Assembly: GCA_015350385.1 (NCBI GenBank)
Contig: WNKI01000002.1
Coordinates: 357,899-421,898, forward strand
Direction of reading: 5' to 3'
DNA: 64,000 bases
Source of the DNA: Aculops lycopersici
Lineage: Eukaryota > Arthropoda > Arachnida > Trombidiformes > Eriophyidae
Position 1 is the stretch's first letter, and each line of letters begins with the position of its first letter. The position numbers and the translations under genes were made by a program. The notes beneath the pieces are model-generated. The model saw nothing but the letters and a program-made list of their open reading frames with translations. It did no database searches and was not told the origin of the DNA. Shown here one piece after another: positions 21,765-34,267 of the stretch.

Positions 21765-22529
21765 TTATATATTAATATCATCACACCAACTGCCGGTGGC
21801 ACCACAACCGACGGGCGAAATGACCAAAGTTGAAGACATGGAGCATATTAGCAGAGGAACACTGAGAACTAGAACCCAAAGTGCAAGTCCATTGTGCCGA
21901 TGGGCCGCTAACTGTGTGCTCAAGTTTTCGACTAAAGTATAAAGTTTGCGCCTCCCCCGCAAACTTCACTTCACTTTATTTCGCTTTGCTTTACTTCGCT
22001 TTACTTTTGCTCCCTGGGTGCCGCTTGGTTTTTTTAGTACAATTTTGGTGTTGATGTTGCTGCTGATGTTCACATTGAGGAGCGCAAAGTTTCCAAGCAA
22101 AATTCCAAAGCGCGGATCCCATTTAGCCCTCTAACTTTTCGGACACACAATTTTCCCTCCCTCCTTTTTACTCAGAAGTTCGAGGAGAATAGAGAGGAAA
22201 ATCCATTCACCGGCTCGCTCTTTTGTGTGCGTGAAAAGTAGTGGAGTCCAATAGGCGAGATTGAAACTTTCAATGTGTCGCCAAGCAAAAAGTAGCGTTC
22301 TCTCAATTGGGGAGAAATAACAACAACAACAACAACAAGTCCCTTAGCCTACAAGTCGAAAACCAAAGGCTCCACTACCTGCGCCAACCGCCAATCATCG
22401 CGCGCCACCAAGTGTAGCCCGATTCCTCAGGTAACAAGAATCAGACAAACCAATTGTTTCTTCTTGTCGGTCTGCTTTAGCTGTCCACTTTAACCTTAAC
22501 CTTAACCTCAACTTTAACTTTAGTTGCAA

Positions 22530-22590
22530 TTGAAACTGAAACTGAAACTGAAACTGAAACTGAAACTGAAACTGAAACTGAAACTGAAAC
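22530..22590. repeat. TGAAAC hexanucleotide tandem repeat
   Basis: Ten uninterrupted copies of TGAAAC. A short TTAACC run (about 22491-22508) lies immediately before it. On the minus strand it reads as alternating Phe/Gln, which is not a gene. Confidence 0.95.
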
Positions 22591-24767
22591 TCTAACTGTA
22601 ACTGTAGCGCCAGCCAATTGTCATTGGTGATGGTGTTGGTGTTGTTTCGTGACTTTAGTTGTAGCGAGCGGCCAGCTAGTGATCTCAATGATTTGGCATC
22701 GAAAATCACCAGCCAGCGAGCAAAAAGTTGAGAGGCCAACACTATAAGCCGCCGAGGTTAGGGATCAATATCAGCGGCGCCCTCCGCCATTTTACCTGGC
22801 GACACGCAAGCTTCGTTTTCCTGTCAATTGGCTTGAGCCGGCCAGTCAGTCGATCTGTTTGTGCGCAAACTTGAAACGAGAATGAGTATGAGGTGGAGAT
22901 GAAAATGGAAATGGGAAAGGAGATACTGAGAGAAGCTAACCTTGACTTTGGATCATCCAAACGACTCACTGCGCAACTGACTGGCCAACCAATTGACCCG
23001 CTCAGATGCAGCCATCGTGCCACTCGAGTCGACTCCCGCGAGATCCAATTGAATTGTCAGCCGTTTGATGTCTCCATCGAGCGCCGCCGCCGCCGCTGCC
23101 ACTTGTTGCCCTGGAGCGTTTTCAGCAGCACCTGTTGCTGCCCGGAAGGGATCCGATTTCACGACCGAGCGAGCAGCTCGGTGTCTTCCACTCGCGAGCT
23201 GCGTTCGTGCGCGCGGACTTTTCGCCGATCGGTCGGCGCACAAGTTGGAAGTCGCAGGTTGCAGGTCGCAATTCATAACAAGTGGTTGCCAGCTTCCTCC
23301 CCTTTGCCTATGCGCCAGCAGCAAACTTGAAAAAGAAAACCTCGAGGCTTCGTTTCGTATGAAAAGGAGAGGAAATGGAAGCTCAGCGCCCAAGTCACTT
23401 GGCCAAGGCGAATTAATCTTGGGCGATCGAGCGTCTGAGTGACGGGCCGAAACCGATGAGCTGAGGAGGAAGCTAACAAGTCGAGGGAGGCAACAATAAC
23501 AATTTAGCCGTCGAGCGGCCAACTGGAAGCTGACGTCTCTCCCCGTCTCTCACAAACTAAGGCGCTCTCTGTTGCTCTTAGGTAAAGGTAACTATGTGGA
23601 GTAGCAACCACAACAACAACAACAACAACTACATATACAACTACAACAAATCGATCTCAAGTCGCCGACAAGACGAGAGATCGATTTTGCGTAATTGAAC
23701 CATCGACTTCTCGCCGGCCCATCGATTTGCCGGCCACAAGCTGTAAGTTTAGACTGGAAGTTCGGAGGTGGAATAAAGTTGGCCTTAGTTATAACACATA
23801 AATTCGAGGAGCAAAAGAAGTGGACAGGAGTCACTTTGTATATATCTACCTTTTTGTAGCCTTATCACTCTCGACTCACTCAAGTTATATATATATAGCT
23901 TGTAACTCTGCGGCGCCCAACAATGGCGCCGCCAGTCTGCGCTTGCCACCAGAGAGCTCACTTATTACTTATAGCTCATTCCAACTCGCCTCCAGTTTGG
24001 TCAGGTCCGCTGTACTCCACTCCAGTGACTGGACTCCATTCCATTCCAGTCCAATCCGCCGGGCGTCCGGTGAGCAGCTGGCGCCTGTTGCTCTGGGTGG
24101 CGATTTGCGCTTAGACCACTTGGGAGCCTAATGCGTCCGTCAGGTGAACTTGTAGTTGATGGTGTTGCTTCTGCTCTCTGCTGTTGTGTTATGTTATGTG
24201 GTGTTGCAACTTATAATACAGCCGCCGCCGCCGTTGTATTATGAGCAGAGGCTTTCGAACTGGTCTGGCGCCAGGACCATTACGCGAGATTGAGATGTTA
24301 CATCGTTCGTCGGCGTCGTTATTTCGTTTCGGCTGATCTGATTCCCTTGTGTCTAAGTGTAGTTTTGTTGTGTCTCCCCTCCAACTAACTGACAGCAGCG
24401 GCAGCAGAAGCGTAGAAAAGCGAGCCACTCGATGTTATGAGACGGATAATAAAAAGGGCGCCTATAATCCCTCTAGTTGAGTCCGGTCCTCCAGTGTCTG
24501 GTGTTTGTATCAAAGAGTAATGGAAAGAAGACACAAACACCACAAAACTCTCGGCGGGCCCATGAGCTCAAGTGGTTGCGCCTCCGTGAGCAAGCAAGCG
24601 ACTGGTGCCACCAGTTGCGAGTTGGTTGGTGGTTCTCCCTCCTTTTCTTTGAGATGGAGGTTTGTTAAGCTGGAGGGAGAAAAGTTACCTGTGTGACGAG
24701 CGCGCAAGTAACTTTGAGTTTCACATAAACTTTGCGCTACGCGCTCAGGTACGAGCTTCTCGTGGGC

Positions 24768-24841
24768 CAGTCCAATCCAGTCCAGTCCAGTCCAGTCCAG
24801 TCCAGTCCAGTCCAGTCCAGTCCAGTCCAGTCCAGTCCAGT
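24768..24841. repeat. CCAGT pentanucleotide tandem repeat
   Basis: About 14 copies of CCAGT with one early variant. Degenerate CCAGT/CCATT units also occur at about 24010-24055, suggesting a common origin. Confidence 0.95.
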
Positions 24842-26172
24842 CTAGTTGTGTTGGTGTGCATGTAGTTCGGTGCATGCAGCTTGAAGCGCCGGAATTTTTC
24901 CCTCAGGACCTTTGGCTCAAAACTCTAAAGCTGAACTGAACTGAACCAGAGAGCAAACTGGTCAGCCATGAGGACCATTAAATAGAGAGCGAGAGTCGTG
25001 CTGTTGTTGTTGTTGTTGCTGTTGTGGGGCTGTCAACGCAAGGCGAGCGCGTTGCACTGCCCAACTGCGCCGCCATCCATCTCCCAAGTTCCTCTCCCGA
25101 ACTTCCCAACAAAACCAAAGTAACTGGCCCAAATGAAGACGTCCAATTCTGCGTCTCAACGTGCAGCGGCCACACCACCGGACTTGGTGCGCGATAGCAG
25201 CAGTAATAGCAACGGCGGCCACTCTCAAACTAATTTAAAGCCTCGGCCTCAGCGTCTCCGAATTCGAATTCGAAGTGGCCGGACCCAAGCGAAAATGAGA
25301 GCTAACACACTAGCAGCGGCATCAGCGAAAGCAACAACAGCATCAGCATCAGCAAACTAGCCAAACCATCTAGCCGCCAGGTCCACCCAATGGAACCACC
25401 AAAGTGAGCCAAATCACCTGAACGAACCTTTACCTTTACCTGGCCTCCAGCTCGCCAGGTAATTGCGAGTTGTTTGGTCCACCAACTGAGCCGAGGAACC
25501 ACCACCAACATTCTCTCTTTGGGCTCCCCTGGTAAGGGGAACTTGTTGCTGCTTTCTGCTCGCCCGTAAACTCCAACTTTAACGAACGAAGTTGGTGGTG
25601 CCAGCAGCAACGGCGGCGACGGCGGTGGTGGTAATGGTGGCGCCTCAATTGAGTCGTCGTCGCTAGCTCAGTTGAGTTGCTTGCTGCGAACCAACTCAAC
25701 TGATGGAGAAAATCCGCTCATTGGGGCGGCAATTTGGGCGTTCAGGTGGTCGCTGTTGCTTGGCCACTCTCCCTCTTTTGGCCAGGTAACTAAACCAAAC
25801 TCAACTTCGGGGAAACTCACCGGTTACCTGGCTCCTCCCCTTTGCTCCGGCGAATTAGTTCCACAAGCCAAAGGAACGTCTTCATTTGCTCAGCTCCCAG
25901 CGGCCATTTCACCCCCACCCATCGCAGGTTTGCGCGTTGCCCCTTGGATAGTGCGAGAGGGAGCAAGAATCTCGCGGCAGCGTTAGAATTTGTTGCCTCA
26001 ATCTCGGCGCCTCCAAGCGGCCGATTCCAGTGCGCCCAGAGGCGGGCAGTAAATTAAGGAGGAAAGCAGGTAAGTTGTTGTTGCTGTTGCAACTTGCGAG
26101 TTAGCATTGAAGTGGCCAGTCTCTCGTCAAATAGCTTAACTTGGACTGCCCGCCGAGTTTGTTGCTAACTAC

Positions 26173-26181
26173 GCCACCACC

Positions 26182-26220
<39 letters not shown>
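26173..26220. repeat. CAC / TAC trinucleotide repeat
   Basis: A (CAC)n run passing directly into (TAC)n, about 48 bp in total. Confidence 0.92.
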
Positions 26221-26224
<4 letters not shown>

Positions 26225-27969
26225 TGAAATCATCATAGGAGTAGTAGTATTGGTCGAGGCAGTAAAACTTGTACCTTCCGAAGCGAACCGAACCGAACCA
26301 AAGTGAACTAAATCAAACCAAGCCAAACTGAATAGGGAAGAATTGAATTGATGCGAGCCGATCGGTTGTTGGTGGGGCCAAATCTCTCACCAGAAATCGC
26401 CACCTGAAGTAAGAAATAACTTTTCTTTTAGGTAGACAATGACTTTCGCTTGAGACGAGAACTCAAGTTGCTCGCTCTCCTTGAAGCAGGTAGAAGGAGG
26501 AAGAATGAGATGGCCACGATCCGACGGGCCTCACGAGTCGCAAGTCGCCATTAGACTAAACCGAATCGAATTGAATCAAGGTACCCGAAGCGTCAGTTTT
26601 CTCGCTTGATGGAGAAATACAAAGAGCAGGCGGAGGAGGAGGAGGAGGAGCAACAAGTGGTGAGCATGAGCAAGCAAAGTTTTGATCGCTTGCGAACCAA
26701 ACAAAATGACTCACTTAATTCCCCTCGATCCACGTAACGAAGTGCCCTCACGTTGCGCCATCCAACAAACGATTTGCGGCCCGCGAAGCAAAGTTTCTAT
26801 TCAAATCTAAATCTTTGCAAGAGACTCGAGGGTCCGGCGAGCCGAAATCCGCCTCCCCGCGCGGCGACCACTTGTTGCTGTTGGGCCACCGAGGCAACGA
26901 AAACGGCAACAGCATTTGCAACTACGGCTGCGGCTACGAGAGGAGCGCGCGCTGCGCGCGATCGGCGGCAACAGGTTGCTCTGTTTGCTTCGTTTGTCAG
27001 TTGTGTAATTCCCTTGGTGGCGGCGATGAGTTTAGTTTGGTCGAGGCGAGTGATGGAGATAAAGATGTTGACGGTGTTGCTATTCCTTCCTCCTCTCGCG
27101 CTTGTTGCTCTACGAAAAGAGCAGCATCGCTGACCACCACCACTACCTCTTGGTGGCGTCCGAAGGCACGAAGTTCGCGGCGAGAGCCAAAGTTGCGCAA
27201 CAGGCGCTCGCTCGCTCGCTCCTTGCGAGTCGCCCTCTCCCTCAAAGCCACCGATGCAATCAAGACCAATGAGAATGGCAACCATCACTATTGTCTGCTG
27301 TCGACTCGTATGCTCGCTTGCTGCTGACTGGACCACCTCGTCCAGTCAATTGGAAGCCAGTCAGCCGGCCGGCCGCTCGGTGCGGTAAGTTATTGCTGTT
27401 GGCGCCATTTCACGGTTGTTGTTGCTATTGGTGGCGGTGTCTGTTGTTTTTGGCTTGCCGCTTGTTCTACTCGAACTCGACCCACCGACGAGCCGCAAAG
27501 TCCTCCCAGAATGTGGGCTGCCACCACCGCCGTCGCCGCAAATCAGCTCACAACTGGCATGTCCATCGTGGAAACGCTAAGGGGCCTTCAAGCACCACGA
27601 AGACAACGACGACTCCGATGACGACGACGCTGATGAAAAGAATGACTGTCCAACTTGCTAGTTTAGTTTGAGTGGATGGGCTAGCAATCGGGGCGAGCAG
27701 AAACAGTTTCTGTCGAGTTAGCAGTCGCTAGTGTTGTGCAAATCAAACATTTCATTGTCCGTCATTCCAACTGCCGCTCGTTTCGTCCTGCTTTTAGCTG
27801 CCTGCCACAAGTTAGTGGCAACCACGGCCACCACCAATCTGTTTCGCCGAGAACAAGGCAAAGGCGCAACAAGTTGCTGACTGGACCTGTTAGCGTTCCA
27901 ACACCAATGTTGGCAGCGACAGCAACAATTGCCCCTCGACTAAAACCAAGAGGAAGATATTTAGATAAT

Positions 27970-28003
27970 AAATATATATATATATATATATATAAAAATA
28001 TAT
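27970..28003. repeat. AT dinucleotide repeat
   Basis: AT run of about 12 copies with a short A-rich interruption at its end. Confidence 0.92.
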
Positions 28004-30086
28004 GAAGACGTTTACGGTCAAGACGAAACCGAGCGAAAATTGCTCGCATCCTCGAACTTTGGACTGCAGCTCATTTGGGCGACCGCCGGCCGAGGCGCTC
28101 GCACATCAACAACAACAAGTGAAGCAGCAGCGGCAACAACTACCTGTTGCCGCTGTTGTTGCTGTAGACAGTGGAATTCCGTTGATCTATATGCTGGAGA
28201 TTTCAGATCCAAGGTTAAATTTCTCCCCTCGACTCGTCAGTTGCGTTATGAGCTTTTGCTTAGTTGATGGAAAAGAAGTGCAGAGTTGGAAGAGAGCAAC
28301 AGGTTGGTGATGGTCCTGCTGTCGGCGCCTCCTCGCCGCAAACTGACCACCGAAAGGCCGACTAATACTCATCCGGCTCGCGAAGAGAAAAGACGACCAT
28401 GATGATGATGATGGTCGTGTTTAAACGGCAATGAATTGTTGATGGCTCACTCGCAGGTAGTTAGCACCACAGCCGCTAACAACAGCAACAGCAACAACAA
28501 CAACCACAACCACGACGACGACGACGATGACTTGCGATCGATTATTGCGCCTCCATCTTTCTCGCTTGTTAGCTGCTAGTTGTTAGCCGCTGATGCCATC
28601 CCACCTGCTCATCCGATTCTACAAAATACCACCAAAACTGCCATCACCTGCAAATCGCCAACCTGTGTCCACTGGATCCGATGCGATGATGTTACGGCTC
28701 TAGATTGACCGGCGCGCTTCCTGCTCATCGTTTGTCCGTCGTTATCTCGTTGCAACGGCAAGTTGGCCACAAGCTACACTGGATTTTTGCGCCACCGACA
28801 AGCACGCACTTGTCGATTCTGTCTCGCTCTTGAATGAGATTTTCAGAGAAAGAAAAATTTAGTCAGCGTTCCCATTCTCGATCCAAGGCGACTGTTCAAC
28901 TAACTGACCGCAGAGAACATGTGAGAAAATCTTACCTGCAACCAAAAGCAATCGAGAAAAAAAACAGAGAGAATTAGAGAAAGGAACTAATCGAGCACAA
29001 AATGACTCCGCGACAACATGGTCTTGCTTTGATGGACTTAAATGACTTTTTTAACTCGGACACTTGACACCAAAACCAGAGGCGACAAAAAGGCAATGGC
29101 AGTTCATCAGTCCAAACAGTTTTAGCAGTCACATCTCAATTATCAGCATCAGCGGCAGCCTTTTTAGTCGGAACGACATAAAGACTAATTGTCACCCTTG
29201 GCGCTGGTCAGGTGCGTTTGTTAATTAGGCGCACGCAAAGCTACAATTCCATTCAGAGTTCCAGGCTAAACTCCAGGGCGTCCAAGTGACAAGCTGCGGC
29301 ACACGCAAACACCTCGCCTGATATCACCGTCCACCTGAGAAGAGATTCTCTCTCGGCCCTCGGTTCTCGGCCCTCGAAAACAGATGACTGGACTTCAGCC
29401 GCCATAACAACGTGAATTCGAATGGAAAGATGAGCGGCGATATCATTATTGAAACTCATCATGCAGATGCAATTACCAGCACGACAACTTCGTGCTTATC
29501 TCATCTCGATTAACATTCTCCCTCCGCTTCTTCTCAACTCTAGTCTGGTTTGGTGTCCTTCGCTATATGGTCTACAGTGAGCGCCTTTGAGCCTCTAGAG
29601 CGATCCGCTGCTAATGGCCGATAATAAGGCATGCGAGAGCAATGCAATCGAGTGGTTGTATCGACGGCGCCTCTAGCCGCCGCCGCCGCCGAGGGCCACT
29701 TGGCGTCTCAATTGGCAGCAATCATTACATAATAATACCCGCAGCGGCGGCGCCGGCTTCAGATAGGCAGCTAAGGAAAACAAATTTGATTTTGTCAGGC
29801 GACCCAAGCGAGCATCTGTCTGTCTGTGTCTCTTTACCTGTGGCCACCTGACGCCGCTCGCCCACTTGACTGAGCAGCGAGAATTTGCAACAACCGACAC
29901 CATAACCACCACCACCACTAATCCCCTATTAGATAGAGCGAGACAGAGGAAGGCATCGGCTTTATTAAACTTCACCTGTCTCCATCATGAGGCACCGAGC
30001 GTATCGTTTGGCTCGCAGGTGGAGCTAACATGCCATATGGTTGCCTGGGATGACGACAAATTGGGCAACGGCAATGGAGATACACG

Positions 30087-30095
30087 GCAGCGGCG

Positions 30096-30123
<28 letters not shown>
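30087..30123. repeat. CAG/CGG trinucleotide repeat
   Basis: A few CGG units followed by a run of about nine CAG units. It lies within a 105-codon open frame that has no other coding character. Confidence 0.9.
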
Positions 30124-30126
<3 letters not shown>

Positions 30127-33100
30127 GCTTGGAATGATTTGTCAGTTGAGATTCGTGAGAGTGACACTTTTCTATTTATGTAGTCGCTAGCAATACACCA
30201 GACCAAGCGTTCTGGGCCACACTAAGCGGATTGCTCAGTCCCCGGGAGGAAGAGAAAAAACAGACCATCAAACTGGCGACACTCAACAGGTGTCTTGCGG
30301 GACTTGGGAGCAACAAGTGGTTGGAGTGGTTGTGAGATCTCATTTTGTGCGCTGCGTATTCACAGCAGTCGACAGCTACAAGCGCGACAACAACAACAAC
30401 AACAACAACGCCAATGTCCTCCACTACCACAACCGCGAGCCTCAAGTTGGTAAAAAACCAACTTTTTCTCCCACATATAGTCTGGCCACCATCGAGTTTT
30501 TCTCTTATGTCACTGTCATGACGATTTCGTTGCCATAATAGCAGCAAAATCAGACGATAAAGAGGAGCCACCAAATTAAAGGCCACGAGTCAAGTGGAGT
30601 GCAGTGAAGTGAGCTGAAGTTGAGTCGAGTGGGAAGAGGGAACTTTGAGTTGCGTTGACATTGGAATCTATCTAGTTGATGCTCGACGTAAAACTATTGC
30701 TATACCCATGCGCGCCGCTCTCGGCTGCTGTGACGCAACTACCAACCACTTGCGATCTGTCCACCTCGACCTGTGTTCAGATCGAGGGAGCGAGAGTCAC
30801 CTGTTATCAAGCAAGCGGATCAACAGTTGGCCAGTTTGCCAACTTTCCAGCCAATCTCATGGCTCCTCCATTTGGACTTGTTCTTCAATCTCTCTGCTAC
30901 AATTTGCACCCAGCGCGCAGTTCAATGTCGACAAATTTAGATTTGCCCAGTCAGTCAGTCAGTCAGTTGATCGGAATTTGCAAAAGTTGGGCGACGCTAA
31001 GGACTCTGAAGCAACAAGTGGAAACCAGCTTACCGCTTGGAGCTGAGAATTTTCAAGTTGAAGTTGATGATAATGTTAATTTTTGCCAACTGGACAACCC
31101 CACCAAACTTGCAATCAGTTGGCCGGCTGGCCAGCCACACGCAAGCAAGTTACTGCTTGCAAGTGCTAGCACTAAACGAGAGTTGCTATGGGTGCTACAG
31201 GCGCCCAATAGTAGTTATGGTAGTCGTAGTGGTAGTGGTGGTAGTAGCAGTAGTAGTAGCGGTAGATGTGGCTGTGCAATAACTGCAGCTGCAACAACTT
31301 CACCTGTTGCTTCTAGCTTGATGTCTCAATTTGCAAGGCTAATCACTGGCCAACATCAACAGTTGAGTTAACACAAGTTTGAGACCAGCCACTAAAAGTT
31401 GGATTCCTTCAAATTCGCAGACTTGTTCACGAATTCACGAATCATCGACTTGTAAAGAGGAGAAATTTAGCTTTGAGCTTTATTTGAGCTTGCAAAGTTT
31501 GCAGCTGGACTTGCATGGTTCTCATCTGCTGTTAGCCTATCAGTTGGACTATCCCATACTCTGACTGCACTGGAATGGAAGAAACGTATCATCATCAGCA
31601 TCGAGGAGAACAGCGAGGCTAGTAGTAGTCGTGGTAGTTAGCTAGCCATTAGATTGAAGTCGGCGCCACCACCGGCGTTATGACGACGACGACGACGACG
31701 ACTATGATAGTGGTGTTTGATTGGACAACAGGTTGCTCGTGAATGCGCCGCCAACTCGCCACCTCTACGCTCGCGGCAACACCAACTTTACTCTCGGCTG
31801 CCCGCGAACCACCAACTAGCAGTCTTGCCACCATCTCCACTAGTGACCACCACCACCACAACCATTAGTGCTAGCACCTGGACACACAAACCACTTGATG
31901 TTGCTCCCATGACTAACACTACAAATTTGCCGATCCCCCACTTGTTGCTATCTTTATTTATTTCTCTTTCTCTCTCTTTCTCCCTCTCTCGCTCTTTCTC
32001 GAATCTCCGCCGGAGGCTTTCGACATGGATGGACTAGCTTAATGAACGGAAACGTGAGGCAAGTGGCGGCGCCCAAGTCTCTCATGTTATCGCACTTGTT
32101 GTGTCTTTAGCAGCTGAGTAGTTGCGGATGGATGAGGAGGATGAAAATGTTCAAGTGTTTGTTTATATTTATACATACACATATTACATAGTGGAGGTCG
32201 AGTCACAACACCTCTACTACGACCATGTGGTTACAACACTAGAGTCCACTCCAAAGCCTTCCATTGCAGCCCCCAACTTGCTGCCAATTTAGTACGAGAC
32301 ACAAGCTGTATGTTGATTCCAGAGGCATCTAATTCAAACGACTTGCTAGTGGCTAGGCAAGGCCAACAGATAGTTTGCCACTGAAACGTTGAGTTGGGCG
32401 CACGATTAATTAGGAATTCATTCGACGTCGTCATTTATTTCGACAAACTGGGCGGACAAAAACAGCAACAACACCAAACAAATCGGATAAACTCCCCTGG
32501 TCAAATGAGCATCTATACCTGAAGAGAGCTGAGCGAGTGAGTCTATAGTCCGCCTAATGAACTTGCAAGTAACTGAGCGGAGCTAAGCGCAATCAGTTCG
32601 CATTCATTTACCTGGCGAGCGATTGGGCGCTGCATTTGAATGATTTGCCGGCGGCGGCGGCGGCAGTTACAAATAAGGAGGTAGGCAGGCAAACAAACAA
32701 AGAGCCGCAGTCATCGTCTTAGTCGTCGTGGTCGGCATCGCTTATCTTGAATAGACCATCTCAAAGACTAATGATCGCCAAATCCGCCGCTCAGTTGTGC
32801 CATCACCTGGCCGCATTGCTGGGCGCGAAACCCATAATCTATGCCGCCAGCGCCACTGATTGCTCACCGTCCTTCTGTACATCCCGCTTTTTTCTTCGTC
32901 TTACCTGCAAACACAAAACCAATTGGGCTAAAAGTGGCAATCAAAGCTCGATGAGTTTCCTCCTCCTCCTCCTCTCAGCGTTTCCTACCCTCTGATGGCT
33001 GATAGCTCCCATCTGCTCTCTTGTCTCCTGACGACCCACTGATGGGAGACACAGGCAGCGACTCCCAAAAGCTGTCATCTCGTGGGTTTAGCTGGACAAA

Positions 33101-33236
33101 TGTTTTAAATTATTCAAATGTCAAAGTGTCGTCCAGCTGCAACGGGAAAATGCTAGCGGCTGAACTTGGCGCTTCAGAGTGACAAGCTTGGCGTTGAGAA
33201 AAATAGCTTAGGTGTCCATCTTGTACTTAGACTTTT

Positions 33237-33268
33237 CCAACTTCTTCTTCTTCTTCTTCTTCTTCTTT
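33237..33268. repeat. TTC trinucleotide repeat
   Basis: Roughly ten TTC units about 1 kb upstream of the UGGT start codon. Confidence 0.92.
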
Positions 33269-34267
33269 GGAGGGTTAATTCTATTTGCACAGATGCTTAT
33301 CTAATACACCTTCTCGCTACTTGCAAGAGTTAATTCCAATTCACAGTTGACATGTTGAAAAATTATCACCAATTTCCCAGGGACCAGGAAAGTTTGGAGG
33401 ATAAGCGACTCGGTGTCTTCCCTTTGAATCTTTCCATTTCAAAGCCCACGGTAGCTGTATCAAGTATCAAGAGATCTATTCAAGGAAGGAAAATTCCATA
33501 ACTGAGTCAAGGTGGAGCCACCTGGCGAGCCAGCTTGCCGCCTTCTACCGGTGAAGAAAATCGGTTATTCATTGAGTCGAATCTGAACACATTGGAAAAT
33601 GGAGTTCTAACTTTCCCACAATGCCGCTATTTAAGCTTGGTGATAAGCACTTCGCAAAGGTTCCCAAATTAATTTAAGTCGAGCCTCACAAGTATTCCCT
33701 ATGTTTTAAAACTCTATCACTTGACTGTGTGGGGCGATGTTATTAACAAATGTATCTGTATCAAGAGAAGGGTATCCCTGACAAGCTGACCAACCATTCG
33801 TTTATTGTTTAGATCAACTCGTTTCGAGTTCAATCTAAAAATGGTTGACTGTGGGATAAAGATTCCATTCATATTCAAGTGTCAACACAAGAGAAATTGA
33901 AACAGGTGGGCGAAGGGCCACACACGATCATAGGAGTAAAGCCATTTGACATCGTTCACCGACAGTGAATCACCGTTGACGCAAACCAGGTGCCGCAAAA
34001 CAAAGCCAAAACCGCCGGCGGCAGCGAGCGACGAGAGAGCAACACGCGCGTTCAGCGGCGGACACATGACGCGGAGATGGCCGAATTGACTTTTCGCAAA
34101 TTGTAAATAATGAGCTCGTTTAATTTGCTACATAAAACCAATATTGTTTCAAGATGACCCAATGACAATCGACTCAACTAATTTACTTAAACCAATTATT
34201 GCAGCTTGTTGCAACTCAAGCCAGTTAATACTTGTAAATATCTAACTATCAAATACAATAAAACAAA

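Larger units (their letters stand above)
19209..34267. other. 15 kb gene desert between the GLI-type gene and UGGT
   Basis: No protein family is recognisable on either strand across 15 kb. The longest frames are 30676-31371 plus (231 codons), 22953-23522 minus (189 codons) and 19958-20512 minus (184 codons). They are low-complexity, overlap open frames on the opposite strand, and show no domain. The DNA is dense in simple repeats (AT, CAG, TTC, TAC), pentamers and hexamers (CCAGT, TGAAAC), and E-boxes of the CAACARGTG and CAGGTAA type. It probably contains upstream exons and enhancers of the adjacent GLI-type gene, but no splice structure can be proven from sequence alone. Confidence 0.6.

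Noticed and set aside
22491..22508. TTAACC run considered as telomere-like
   Set aside because: Only three copies; the arthropod telomere unit is TTAGG, and the run adjoins another hexamer repeat.
22953..23522. 189-codon minus-strand frame rich in Ala/Arg/Ser
   Set aside because: Composition reflects GC-rich DNA, with overlapping open frames on the plus strand. No recognisable motif.
30676..31371. 231-codon open frame in the desert, the longest there
   Set aside because: No domain, composition changes along it, poly-Ser/Gly end caused by a TAG/GTG repeat, and an alternative frame overlaps it. In 15 kb read in six frames an open stretch of this size is not very improbable.
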